From Laccaria trichodermophora (taxonomy: Eukaryota; Basidiomycota; Agaricomycetes; Agaricales; Hydnangiaceae): a stretch of DNA of 64,000 nt. Below the pieces are notes generated by a model. That model worked only from the letters and a program-made list of their open reading frames with translations, did not search any database and was not told the origin of the DNA. The stretch spans positions 1,240,001 through 1,304,000 of the forward strand of contig JACTVC010000014.1 in assembly GCA_018417955.1 (NCBI GenBank), given 5' to 3'. The position numbers were made by a program, and so were the translations under genes. Position 1 is the stretch's first letter; every line of letters begins with the position of its first letter. Below, piece by piece: positions 1-10,603 of this stretch.

Positions 1-2
1 CG

Positions 3-209
3 TTTTCTACGCACTTTAAGCCTGGAGTAGAAGGGCAAGACTTCCATTTTCGATCAGCCCTCTGTGGCGGTTGGGGATATCTGTGGGTAAGTAGCTTGTG
101 TTCCGCTTGAACGTCGCAGTCCAGAAAGTCCTCAATTAAGTGTGAACATTACCTGATTCAGTTCCCTCTCAATGCCGAGTGGTTCTGTTCGGCTTCGCAG
201 GGGCATTGA
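3..209 (+). CDS. Possible 3' end of a truncated unknown gene
   Basis: Frame 3 is open from the window edge up to a perfect GTAAGT donor at 87 and reads FSTHFKPGVEGQDF, then a Cys/Gly/Trp-rich stretch. An AG at 199-200 would join it to GGG CAT TGA, giving a stop at 207-209. The implied intron (87-200, 114 nt) is long for this window. The piece would be convergent with CCT7, whose stop is at 288. I do not recognise the protein. It could equally be noncoding, because only 28 codons support it. Confidence 0.2.
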
Positions 210-287
210 AGTCTTCTTAGCTTGATTACTCCACGAAAAGATAGTACATTACACGGCACTGATCTCTATTGGTTTGCCTCGAGCGGC

Positions 288-2225
288 CTACCGGCGAGGC
301 ATACCACGTCCTCTACCCCTAATCGCTCGCTGAGCAGTGCCTGGGGGTGCCTTTGGTCCGGCATTTTGCTAATGAGGTTATTGAGAGAATGTCTGGGATG
401 TAAGAAGGAAACGTACAGCTTCACTTTGAGGGTTTCGAACAGTTTCATCGACGCTGAGGATCAAGCAAGCCGCCTCAGCAGCACTGCTGATCGCGTTGAC
501 CTTTACCAGGCTGGGTTCCCAGACAAACGCATCCATGTTGTCTCGTACGCCAGAGGGTCCGTCCACGTCAACGCCAAACCATTTGCCGTCATTGGCATGT
601 TTCATCCTCAGCTTGTTGAGGATATCAGTAGAATCGAGACCAGCGTTGTCGCATATTTGACGAGGAATGATCTCAAGAGCCTTGGCGAATGCAGCAATGA
701 TAAGCTGAAGTTTGCCTGGAATAGATAGAGCATGTTTACGAATGTAGGCAGAGAGTTCCATCTGTAGGACTTGATTAGAACATCTACTTCTATGAGGAAG
801 CGGGGTGACTTCACTTCAATAGCACCGCCTCCTGCGACAACCTCCCCGTTCCTGATAGCACGTTTAACGACCATTAGTGCATCATGCAAACTTCTCTCAA
901 CCTCCTCGATAAATTGCTCTGCACCTCCACGAAGGATCAAAGTACAAGTTTTTGCCTTAGGGCAGTCTTGGAAGATGTTGTATCTCTCGCCACCAATCTG
1001 CCTCTCCTCGAAGTCACCGCAGACGCCCAAATGCTCGCGGCCAATATCGGAGCATGTCGACTGGACCGCACCACCAGCGGCCTGCACGACTCGCCTAAGG
1101 TCGCCCGCAGCAACACGGCCAGCACAGAAGATATCACGGTCAGCGAACCATTGTGTTGCCAAATCACCAATAGGAAGCTTGCTTAGAACGACCTTGGCGC
1201 CACTCTTTTCAATTGCCTCGAGCTTACGATAGATGATTTCCCATTCGGCGTCGACAATGGCCTGGTAGTCGGAAACTTGTTCAACCCGCACCTCAGCGTT
1301 GTCTTTTTCGGCCTTCAATTCTAACTCGACGTTTAAGCAGAGAATGAGTGGGTTGACGAAATGTTTGGGTTGTTGTTCGGCGCCTGCGTATGTAAACGTC
1401 TTTTTGAAAGCGACTCCTTTGATGAGGAGTGAGTCTTGCATTCCTCCACCTGCAATCTTCTTTACTCCAATGAGCGACTCATCCAGATCGTCTTGATCCA
1501 GACATTGAACGGCATCGACAACCATTTTTGAGAAAAAGGGCTTTTCCGAATGGATCAGCTTGGAAGACATCGATGTTGACGCGCACTTTAGAAGCAAAGA
1601 ACGAAATTTCCTGAAAGACATCATTGGCATGTCCTAAGATGAAATGCGATCTCACATACTCGGGATCTGACTTATCAACTGTTACTTGAAGCTCTTTTAT
1701 CCGGTCAATGGCCTAAATATGACTGTAAAAGGAGTTTCTTGAGCAATCGGGAGAATGGCACGTACTAGTTGAGAAGCTTGTCGAAAACCTTTCATAATAA
1801 TATGAGGGCTAACACCCTCCTCGATGAACGACCGGACTTCCTTCAACAACTGAGCTGCCAGAAGCACAACACTAGTCGTCCCATCCCCGACTTCTGCATC
1901 CTGAGCCCGAGCTATATCCACGAGAGTACGCGCGGCGGGATGGACGATGTCGAGAAGTTTCAGAATTGTCGCGCCATCGTTCGTTATTTGGGCTTCTCCA
2001 CGATCTGATACAATCAGTTTGTCCATTCCCCTAGGTCCCAGAGTACTCGAAAGGGTCTCCGCGATGGCAAGGCATGCCGATATGTTGGAAAGCAGCTGCG
2101 GGTTGCCTTGTGAAGTGTCTGTTCCTTCGCGAAGAAGGACGACGGTCGGTTGCTAGGTGGAAACGTGTTAACCTCGGTTTCTGATCATATAGGACGCGCA
2201 GTACCATAGGTAAACCGCGCTGCAT
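288..2225 (-). CDS. CCT7: T-complex protein 1 subunit eta (CCT7)
   Basis: This is one of the eight paralogous subunits of the cytosolic TRiC/CCT chaperonin, which folds actin, tubulin and other proteins using ATP. The frames joined here give [10 protein letters not shown], then [10 protein letters not shown] and [11 protein letters not shown] near the N-terminus, then [13 protein letters not shown]. The central part has [16 protein letters not shown], the apical-domain motif QIGGERYN and [11 protein letters not shown]. The C-terminus has [18 protein letters not shown] and [10 protein letters not shown]. All match eta rather than other CCT subunits. The short tail ends [10 protein letters not shown], like the Gly/Arg tail of eta subunits. 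At least five introns are needed. Intron 1 (2153-2204) follows a seven-codon first exon, so the ATG at 2225 is my best choice but the donor (GTACTG) is weak. The gene is divergent from the RAD5-like gene. Confidence 0.93.
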
Positions 2226-2366
2226 TTTGAGAGGTGGATTGAGCGTGGATTTGACGATTTGCTTCAAGAAATTTCGACGATGTTAGTATGTTTGGTTCTG
2301 TTTGAAGGAATCGCGTTTTGGGACGCGTTTATTTAACTCTCTCCCAACTGCTCACGCGTTTCAAAT
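2226..2366. promoter_or_regulatory. Short bidirectional promoter between CCT7 and the RAD5-like gene
   Basis: Only 141 bp separate the proposed start codons of two divergent genes. The stretch must hold both 5' UTRs and both core promoters. I see no clear TATA box; GAATCGCGTTTTGGGACGCG near the middle is GC-flanked and could carry factor sites. The role is inferred from position only. Confidence 0.4.
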
Positions 2367-5300
2367 ATGCAAATTCCTTCGAGCCCTCCGCCAGGACCTT
2401 TCTTTGCAAGCTCCGAAGATGAGGGTGATGACGTCCATATGGCAGGAGTCGAATCAGAAGGGCCTCATTCATCATTACCCACCACGCCGCGCACTTCTTC
2501 TCCAAGGTCTTCGCCTCCCCACAGACTTTTCCTCGAGGATAGCGATGACGACGTGAATGATATCTACACAAGCGAGTCTCCTTCCGTAAGGCGACCCATT
2601 GTCGTTGATGACGTCCTGGAAATTGACATCGACAGCGCGGCTACCCATGCCAAAGCTGGACCGTCTACTAAACCCATTGAAGCGTTCAAAAAATCATCAT
2701 CTCCTCTTGACGCCAAGCAGCGTTCTAATTCTGGTCCACCCTTGAAAAAGCGCCGTCTTTCTCCGCAAGACACCCATATCACCACCAGTTCATTTCCACC
2801 AACTTACCTGGGTGAAGTTTTGATTACCAATGCATGGAGCAACGTATCTGGGAAAGGATATGTAAAGCCAAATGAGTCTATACAGGTTCAACGAGATGAA
2901 GTAGCAGCTCCCAAGTCAGGTCCCAGTAAACAGGCTAAATCTGTGAATAAAAAATCGGGAGATGGCAAGAAACAACTTTCTTTGGCGATGATGCTGAAGC
3001 CTCAGCCGACGAATAACTTCAAGAAGAAGAAAGTTGATACGATCGTTCGGCTTGTTAACAGCCGTGGATTTGGTTTGCATCTCTGCTCCACTCTTGACTT
3101 AGGCTGATCAACGGTTTACATCAAGAGTTCGGACGTTTGCCAACGGAGTGTTCCTGGTGGATATCAAAGCTTCTTGAGCTCGGTTTGTTCACAACGGCCT
3201 TTGTGCAGATATCATCACTAACCATATCCGCTTCAGGTGTTGTTCAGATTCGAGGAACGATGAGTGACTGCCCAGAGAAACTCACGACCGGTGTGAGCTT
3301 GATTGTAACACTACATTTCTACATTGTTGCCTCTGCTTTCACACCACTCAGCACATCAAACTCTGATGAACTTCCGAAATTAACCTTTAACGAGGGTGCT
3401 GAGACCAACGAAGAAACGTGCGTTCGAATTCCTAGTTATTTTTTTGCGGATACAAGCTGATAGTTGTCTTTAGTTTCCTCAGAGAGCGTAAAAGTGCAGT
3501 CGTCAAGCTGTTCGAAGTAATTGGTCTCAAGCCCCAAGCCGGTGCGAATTTCAAGGGTAAAAGCTCGGATGGCAAGATCCATGAGGAGGCTCTGAAGCGA
3601 ATGGCACAACGTCCAACGAAGAAAGTGAAAGAAATCGTTGGAGACGGTGAAGAAATTGAAGTCGAGGAGGCTGAAGAACTTTCTAAGAATGACATCGACA
3701 CCATCTATAAAAGGTGAGCAAGTGATTTTGGGACAGTTGTTCATTGACGACTCATTAACAAATGGTTAGAGCACAGCATAATGACCGCACGATGACTGAG
3801 ATGGAACCAGCAGACACCTTCAACCTCACATTACGTGGTTATCAGAAGCAGGCTTTATCGTGAGCTAACAAGGTTGCTTCGCAAAACAGTGCCTAAATAA
3901 ATTTCAGATGGATGCACTCCTTAGAGTCAGGCAAAATGAACGCACGAGAAGCGTGGTCGATGCATCCCTTATGGAGCGAGTACGTTGTTGTGCTGTGTCC
4001 TTGACTATGTTTGACGTTTCGCAGATACTCATTCCCGCACGAGCCATGCATGAATGGCGATATTATTGACCTGACGGCGGATGAGAAACTGTTTTACTTC
4101 AACCCATATTCTGGAGAGTTGAGCTTGGATTTTCCAAAAGCCGAAAGAAACTGTCGCGGGGGGATTCTTGCGTAAGTTGCTTCAACCCTTGGTAATAGTT
4201 AAATTCGACTGACCAAACGATCTAGAGACGGTAACGTTGAATTCTTTTGTTCTAGCAAACGCTGACAGAGCTTTTTGGTCGTTAAATCGATAGAAAGTAT
4301 GCATCCTCCCTCTGCTATTGTTCATAAACATGGATTAACCCAGTCTGATTGCAGTGGGAATGGGCAAGACAATCATGCTTTCTGCGCTCATCCAAACTAG
4401 CTTCGCGTCTGATACGGACAAAGGAGAGGAGCAAAACTCGAAAGGCAAAGCAAAGCAAATCAAGTTGAACAATGCTTTCCGAGTCGTACCAAAAGGGAAA
4501 CAACAACCGCATAAGCCACCAGCCGCGACCCTTATCATCGCTCCAACATCCCTTCTTTCCCAGTGGTCTGAGGAGCTACAGCGATCAAGCAAACCTGGAA
4601 CTCTGGATGTCCTCGTATGGCATGGTCAAAATCGTCTAGACATAGAGGCAATGATCGAGAGCGATGGCGAGGACGACAAGACCATCAAAGTCGTTATCAC
4701 CTCATACGGTGTGTTGGCGTCCGAGCATGCTAAGTCTGCGAAGTCACCTATTTTTGAAAGTTAGTCCCCAGCCCCTTCTTGGAATCATTGGGGTTGATAT
4801 TTTTTTTCAGTCGACTGGCTCAGGATTGTGCTTGATGAGGCTCATGCATGCAAGTCGCGAACTAGCAAAACAGCAAAGGCGGTCTATGCACTTTCTGGGC
4901 GAAGACGCTGGGCTGTTACAGGCAGGCATCTTGTCATGCAATTATGTTTCGTACGCTCAGACAAATATGCTTACAGGCACTCCAATCGTTAACAGACTCG
5001 AAGACTTATACTCACTGCTGTGAGTGATAAACAACACAATTTACGACATCTCTTATAAGATGAATGCTAGGAAATTCCTTGGTTTCAAACCCTGGTCGGA
5101 ATTTTCTTACTTTCGTTCGTAAGCCTATTGATTTCTAGAGGTCAATTCGTCTTGTTGATTGACCACACTGTACAGGTTTATCACGCTTCCTTTCTTGGCT
5201 CGCGATCCAAAGGCCATTGAAATTGTGCAAGTCATTCTTGAGAGCATCCTTCTTAGGCGAGAAAAGAACATGACTGATAGCGAGGGTAAAAAAATAGTCG

Positions 5301-6934
5301 AGCTTCCTCCGAAAGAGGTGAGTATCATGTCTATCTCAATCGCGCCCATGCCAAACACCTTATCAGATCACGTTGGAAACACTTCAATTTACTGCTCTAG
5401 AAAGGAAGATATATGACTCAATCTATCACACTGCAAAACGAAATTTCGATCAGCTAGAAGCTAAAGGACTCGTTGGCAAGAACTATACCCACATTTTAGC
5501 CATGCTCATGAGGTAAGAAGCGGCAAAATCCATTTTCGCGATGACCTGTTCAATCTTTTTGCAGACTCCGTCGTGCTGTGCTCCATCCTAAGCTTGTTCT
5601 CACCGAGAAAGATGAACGTGCCTTATCGCCTGGAGGGGATGGCAACGTGGACGTCAACGACCTCATCAAACGTTTTGTAGGGGATGATCCAAATTCTGGT
5701 GAAAAGAGCAACACCTTCGCTGAAACCTTCATGGCCAACCTCACCGGGGACGACATTGCGGAATGCCCCATATGTTTCAGTGAACCAGAGGCTCCGGTGC
5801 TTATCCCTGGTTGTATGCATCAATTGTATGTCTCTTTGTCAAGCTCAACTCCTTGCTCGTTAATGGATGTGGTTTGTTGAGCTGCAAGGATTGTATCGTA
5901 TCACATATAGGAATTTGCGAGGAGAGAGGACAAGAGCCGCAATGCCCCACATGCTCTCACGGACCTCTTAAGGTTGGGTGGTTTCGAAACGCCTCCGCTT
6001 CAAATTTCCTGACGGCGGCGCAGAGCAGCGATCTCGTCGAAATCATACGAAAAAAGAAGGATCGCGACGCTATTCCGAACTCTTCACCTTCGGAATCCAG
6101 ACTGACATTCCGAAGAAACGACTTTCAGTCTTCGACGAAACTTGATGCTTTGATCAAAAGTCTTTGTGCGATTTTCATTTTCTTCGATCCACAGCGTAAC
6201 TTATCGTGAAAAAAAAAATAGGCAAGCTTCGCGATCAAGATCCATGCTTCAGGGCAGTTGTGTTCTCACAATTCACTAGTTTTTTGGACCTTATACAAGT
6301 CGCCTTGGAAAGGGAAAGATTTGATCAGTACCGGTTTGATGGGACAATGGATGTCAAAAAGAAGAGTGCAGCAATCAACGAGTTCAAATCTTTTTCGAGA
6401 AAAGGCAAAGTGCTGGTTGTCAGCTTAAAAGCTGGGGGAGTTGGTTTAAACGTACGTTTTTGACTGCTTCGCATTACGATGAGACAATGAGTGCTTGGTA
6501 TTCCAGCTCACAGCCGCTAACCATGTTTTCATGGTAAGATGCCGCCATTCGCGGCCTGAGTAATCACTAAACTTGAACATCAGATGGACTGCTGGTGGAA
6601 CGCGGCAACGGAGAACCAAGGTATATTCCTCTGCGCCCACTTGCTGTTCTCTAAAACTTACACACCTTCGTGCAACAGCTATTGACCGTGTCCACAGGAT
6701 TGGCCAAGAAAAAACTGTTTACGTTACCCATTTCATTGTGAGTACCTATCCTTTTCCATGACACTGGGAAGTGATTTGATTCTTGCGAACCGTTAGGTCG
6801 CGAATACCATTGAAAGTCGCATTCTTCAGATTCAGAAGCGTAAGACGGCCATTGTGAACGAGGCTTTTCGCGGAGGTAGCAAGTCAGATCCCGAGAGCAT
6901 CCAGAATCTGAAAATCATGTTTGGTGATGACTGA
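2367..6934 (+). CDS. RAD5: RAD5/HLTF-type SNF2 helicase and E3 ubiquitin ligase
   Basis: The predicted nuclear protein would act in post-replication repair, polyubiquitinating PCNA and remodelling stalled forks. In order: an acidic, Ser/Pro-rich N-terminus; a HIRAN-like domain ([19 protein letters not shown] once spliced); Walker [47 protein letters not shown]; an inserted RING whose first pair is CPIC (5764 on) and which continues after an intron as CMHQFCKDC; and the helicase C domain with [36 protein letters not shown] and DRVHRIGQ. The RING inserted between the two RecA lobes is the signature of the Rad5/Rad16 class, and HIRAN points to Rad5/HLTF. The motif II box is DEAH, where many Rad5 proteins have DEGH. 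The gene has many introns; two exons are micro-exons and one intron looks GC-AG. The stop at 6932-6934 follows KIMFGDD. Confidence 0.9.
4226..4296 (+). other. Two consecutive micro-exons (5 nt and 3 nt) in the RAD5-like gene
   Basis: The exon ending at 4171 codes GGIL plus GC. A GTAAGT intron (4172-4225) is followed by AGACG (4226-4230), then a GTAACG intron (4231-4293), then AAA (4294-4296), then a GTATGC intron (4297-4354), then TGGGAATGGGC. Joined, these read GCA GAC GAA ATG GGA ATG GGC, i.e. ADEMGMG, exactly the conserved SNF2 Walker A. The introns are 54, 63 and 58 nt, normal for this genome. No simpler splice path that I tried restores the motif. Confidence 0.75.
4922..4976 (+). other. 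Probable GC-AG intron in the RAD5-like gene
   Basis: The conserved helicase motif VTGTP is interrupted. GTT ACA G ends at 4921 and GC ACT CCA resumes at 4977. The 55 nt between begin GCAGGC and end TTACAG. No GT donor restores the frame. The seven-base string ACAGGCA occurs at both borders, so slippage of the join by a base or two is possible, but only the GC-AG choice obeys a known splice class. Confidence 0.6.
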
Positions 6935-7087
6935 CGGTACTAAGACCAATGTCACGTATATCTGGGTATAGTAGCTATAGTCTCGGGGTAATTCGTGATG
7001 AGGATGTTGAATTCGAGCATGCTTTGCCAATGGCTCAAAGTAGCCAGACTTTCCACCACATCATCATGTAATGAGTCATATCACTGG

Positions 7088-10000
7088 TCATACAAACTCT
7101 TCCTCCATGAAGCGGTCGTGTGTCTCTTCTTCAGTTGCGCATATGATTACATTGGGCTTTAATATCCCATAATTTGGAGGGTTGCCTCCAAAATCTCCGG
7201 GGTAGCCAAGGTTCCCAACTGGCCCGTTTGGTGCTAATTTGAAGCTCTCTTCTGTGAGCTCTTCAAACCTTCCACTAATAAATTGAAATCTTTGACCTTG
7301 AATCCCCCCATGACCCCCTAACCCTCCATGGCCTCCAGGGCCAGCCTGGCCTGATGCTCCAAAGGGTAATCCTTCGTCGGTCAACAAAACCAAAGAAACC
7401 GATAAACAAGGGCCGGTGAATCCCTCTTGTTGCCACTCCGGGACCTTAGTCTTGGTCGCTATCACTTGGGAGATAGGGACTGCCGAGGGTCGCCCGCCTC
7501 GACCACCTCTACCACCATCACCGCCCCTGCCTCCTGCAGTGGCACGCACACCTTCAACAACATACCGGACCAAAATTGTGCCACCAAAAGGGCCGGGGAT
7601 TTGACGCGGCTCGATGACACATTTGTCGTTAGTGCCGTTGCTCCCATCCACACCAGCATTCCCATGACCGCCCTGCCCTCCATTCCCACCACGCCCACCC
7701 CGATATTGGATTTCAAGTCGGAGCCCATGTTGCTCAATCTCCCCGCTTTTGTAGACGTTCTTGCCAGCGATTTGAACAAACCAATTTCTGACGACACGTA
7801 AATCCATGAAACCGCCCATGTATCCTCCATTCCCCTGCATGCCCTCTTCCCCCACATCTGCATATCCGCGCCATGGATCACCTGATTTCACATCGAAGAG
7901 AATCACAGGGAGTCCTGTCGGTGTACTTGATGGTGCTGTGGCATACAACTCGATGTCTTCGCATTGAAGAAGAACACGTATCGGGACATCGCTTTCGCAT
8001 TTGACAAGAAGGGGACAATTGCGTATAATCAATTTGCGCGCGAGAACGTGATATTTGACTATTTGCTCGAACTTGTCTCTGATGGCAAACGGTTCCAGAG
8101 TATCCTTATTGGCGCCGTCGAGAGTAATTGCATCAGCTACAACAGGTGGAGCGGAGCTTTCCCTACGGACTCGGTGGGCAATCCCAGAAGATTTGAGACG
8201 TTCCTTCATGAAAGCGAAATAAGATTCCATGTCGTGATAGACGGCGACATCCATAGGCACGCCAGGTATGGGGCGCGGATTGGGGAGCTGTGAAATTGCA
8301 TAGGGATCAATGTAGGCCACCAAAAGGTCCTTGTCCTGTGCTAAATCAGCTGTTGCTTCAACTTTCTTGTATCCGTGATCCCTATACAGTTTTACAACTT
8401 TCTCGACGGAGTGGCCATAAGAGTTCCCTTTTCCAAAAGAAAAAAACACAGTTGAACCTGCCGCACTTGCGACGGACCGAGGGATCGAGGCACCAATATC
8501 CCTACGGCTGACCTTCAATGATAGCTCGCTGCCATGATGAGTAGCAATGACAAAAGAAAGCGTGCCATCGTACTGGCTGATGTTATGAATATACTCATAG
8601 TTCGCGTCCCCAGGGTATAGCAATGAATGGTCACCATCATTCAGACCAATTATCAAAGCCAGCGCACCGTGGTTATTCTTGTCGTTCATATCCGGTGACT
8701 GACATTTCAGTATTTTCCAGTTCCCTCCAGGTGGACCGTATTCATCCATAATGCAGGCCTCTAGGTGCCCTTGAGCCTGTATGGAGCAAGCCAAATCAAA
8801 AGCTTTGGGGGTCAATGGTTGATCAGGTACGATCCAGTGGCGCAATGTAGGACACAGGCTGGTGTCGCGAAGGAGTTTGGCTTTTTTGGAGTCCGCAATC
8901 CGATAATGGTCGCGATCCCAATGTGATAACATCATGGGCATGCCCTCGGTTTCAGAAATGAGGACATCGATCATGTCCGAGAAATCACGGTCTCCTTTGC
9001 CAAAGCCAAAGTCAGAGACGATCTTCCATCCCTCTTTGCTTGAGCACAACAACCCTGTCGCTCCTAAAAGTGGCATGTTAGTCATCGCAACATGGTTTAC
9101 ACTACTGGACATACCTTGCCCCACATTTGCAATAATGTAATGATCTGCAGTTTTGTACTGATCAAGTGATATTGACAACGTCTTTTCAATGACGTCAGAA
9201 AAACGGTAGAAATTAGTGATATTTTGACGGATAACATGAGTCCGCTCAAATAGAAGTCGTAGCTTGTCCAAAGCTGTTTGAGGGATGTCACGCTTGATCT
9301 TCCCCATGTCCACGGTCGCTTTGAAGCCGTGGTCAGTCTTTCCGAAATTACCCAGAGAGCCTCCTGCGAATGAAGCATACGGTGATGTCTCTTCTATCCA
9401 GCAAAGACCGTCATCAAAATTGCCCTCAGCTGGGAGCACCGGTGCATATGTCGCGGGGGTAGCCGATTTCATATTCAGTTCGAAATTGACCCAGACACCG
9501 GCCTTGACATCCGAAGGCACGTTATGGCAGTAGATCTCGAGGCAATAGATACTCGCGCCAACCGTAGGGGTGATGTTATCAGCAACCGTGATTTTCTTAA
9601 TCCTTTGGAGCAGTACATCGTCGCTGAGTAGGTTTTCCTTGATGGCTTCGATACGGATTGCGTAGCCATGAGGTTCTCCGGACCCTCTTTCCAAAGGAAC
9701 AATGGCGACAACGGAGCCAAAGTAATAATCTTTTCGTTTGGCCTTCTGCACTTCGTCCTCACGTATTTTGTCCTTCTTCCAATATCGTTCGTCCTGATTT
9801 CGTCGTTGTTTCTGTAGGAGTTCGAGATTGGCTTTATCAAACTCCTCTTGCTGTGCTTTTGCTTTGGCAATCTTCTCCATCAACTTTTGCACAGCTGCGT
9901 GGAAAGCCGCATAGTCAGATTGGAGGGTTATACGGAGTGGATGGCCGTTTTGAGCCGATATGAGGACTAGTGCCATGTATAAGGACGATCCCACTACTAT

Positions 10001-10603
10001 TAGCAAGAAGACAAGGATGGGAATAATGCCGGCTCCTTGCACAGACACATCGTCTTTGATGGTAGACGCCAGCTGAGCCAAAGCCAGAACGTGCTCCGAC
10101 AATGTTTCACGGTTGCCGGACGAGATTACCTCCTCCAGGCTTCGGTTGGCCATACGCTCCGAGATCACAACCACTCCATCGCCTGACAGTGCCGATGCAC
10201 TCAAGGACAAACACGCTTTGAAATGTTCAAGTGCATCGGCGACCGGTTTCCCGGTCGCAGGATCAGATATCGAAGAGATGTAAGCCTCCAATTTTGTAAT
10301 CGTATATGCTTGGATGGTAGAGCGCCATCTGTCAGAATCTAAGCCGTTTGCATGGATATTGTCCTTAACCAGCTGCATCGGAACATAATCCGGGATAGAG
10401 GCCCCTTTGGCGCGCAGCGGTTTGTATTCTTGACTGGATACTTCAGCTTGAAGTTTCCTGTGCTCCTCGCGGATGTTGTGCGCATTTTCGCAAGTTTTGT
10501 TGAACATCTCGTGAAGAGACTCGGCCACAGCATTCTCGACGCTGCCCCTGCTGAGTTGAGGAAAGTTTTGTAATACGTCCTCGATGTTCATGGCAGTGTC
10601 CAT
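7088..10603 (-). CDS. Membrane-anchored ComEC-like MBL protein with Gly-rich tail
   Basis: No described fungal family comes to mind. The ORF codes 1171 residues (1154 if one 51-nt intron is removed). Residues 1-190 are mostly helical. Residues 192-216 form one strong membrane segment. Residues 235-292 are a charged coiled coil. A metallo-beta-lactamase fold follows: VGQG at 494-497, HWDRDH at 561-566 (an HxDxDH form of HxHxDH), PGDAN at 664-668, THHGSELS at 688-695 and GNSYGHS at 726-732. The HGS-xS and NxYGH signatures resemble the ComEC/Rec2 subgroup, which acts in bacterial DNA uptake. Three Gly-rich blocks (about 968-990, 1022-1038, 1083-1103) in a beta-rich C-terminal half look collagen-like. 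Hydrolase or nuclease activity is inference. Near absence of introns suggests a transferred or retro-copied origin. Confidence 0.8.
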   Translation of the reverse strand: MDTAMNIEDVLQNFPQLSRGSVENAVAESLHEMFNKTCENAHNIREEHRKLQAEVSSQEYKPLRAKGASIPDYVPMQLVKDNIHANGLDSDRWRSTIQAYTITKLEAYISSISDPATGKPVADALEHFKACLSLSASALSGDGVVVISERMANRSLEEVISSGNRETLSEHVLALAQLASTIKDDVSVQGAGIIPILVFLLIVVGSSLYMALVLISAQNGHPLRITLQSDYAAFHAAVQKLMEKIAKAKAQQEEFDKANLELLQKQRRNQDERYWKKDKIREDEVQKAKRKDYYFGSVVAIVPLERGSGEPHGYAIRIEAIKENLLSDDVLLQRIKKITVADNITPTVGASIYCLEIYCHNVPSDVKAGVWVNFELNMKSATPATYAPVLPAEGNFDDGLCWIEETSPYASFAGGSLGNFGKTDHGFKATVDMGKIKRDIPQTALDKLRLLFERTHVIRQNITNFYRFSDVIEKTLSISLDQYKTADHYIIANVGQGMSSSVNHVAMTNMPLLGATGLLCSSKEGWKIVSDFGFGKGDRDFSDMIDVLISETEGMPMMLSHWDRDHYRIADSKKAKLLRDTSLCPTLRHWIVPDQPLTPKAFDLACSIQAQGHLEACIMDEYGPPGGNWKILKCQSPDMNDKNNHGALALIIGLNDGDHSLLYPGDANYEYIHNISQYDGTLSFVIATHHGSELSLKVSRRDIGASIPRSVASAAGSTVFFSFGKGNSYGHSVEKVVKLYRDHGYKKVEATADLAQDKDLLVAYIDPYAISQLPNPRPIPGVPMDVAVYHDMESYFAFMKERLKSSGIAHRVRRESSAPPVVADAITLDGANKDTLEPFAIRDKFEQIVKYHVLARKLIIRNCPLLVKCESDVPIRVLLQCEDIELYATAPSSTPTGLPVILFDVKSGDPWRGYADVGEEGMQGNGGYMGGFMDLRVVRNWFVQIAGKNVYKSGEIEQHGLRLEIQYRGGRGGNGGQGGHGNAGVDGSNGTNDKCVIEPRQIPGPFGGTILVRYVVEGVRATAGGRGGDGGRGGRGGRPSAVPISQVIATKTKVPEWQQEGFTGPCLSVSLVLLTDEGLPFGASGQAGPGGHGGLGGHGGIQGQRFQFISGRFEELTEESFKLAPNGPVGNLGYPGDFGGNPPNYGILKPNVIICATEEETHDRFMEEEFV
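9064..9114 (-). other. Probable stopless 51-nt intron inside the MBL gene
   Basis: On the minus strand GTATGT (9114 down) to TTTTAG (ending 9064) is 51 nt, a multiple of three with no stop, and carries a good branch site (TGACTAAC) about 20 nt before the acceptor. Removing it turns VGQGMSSS... into VGQGATGLL. That restores the usual MBL spacing, in which the VGQG motif runs directly into the next beta strand. The longer ORF therefore probably contains 17 spurious residues, unless the intron is alternatively retained. Confidence 0.65.

Noticed and set aside
7416..7801. Plus-strand Pro/Thr-rich ORFs opposite the MBL gene
   Set aside because: They are the antisense of the Gly-rich coding blocks, which force open Pro-rich frames.
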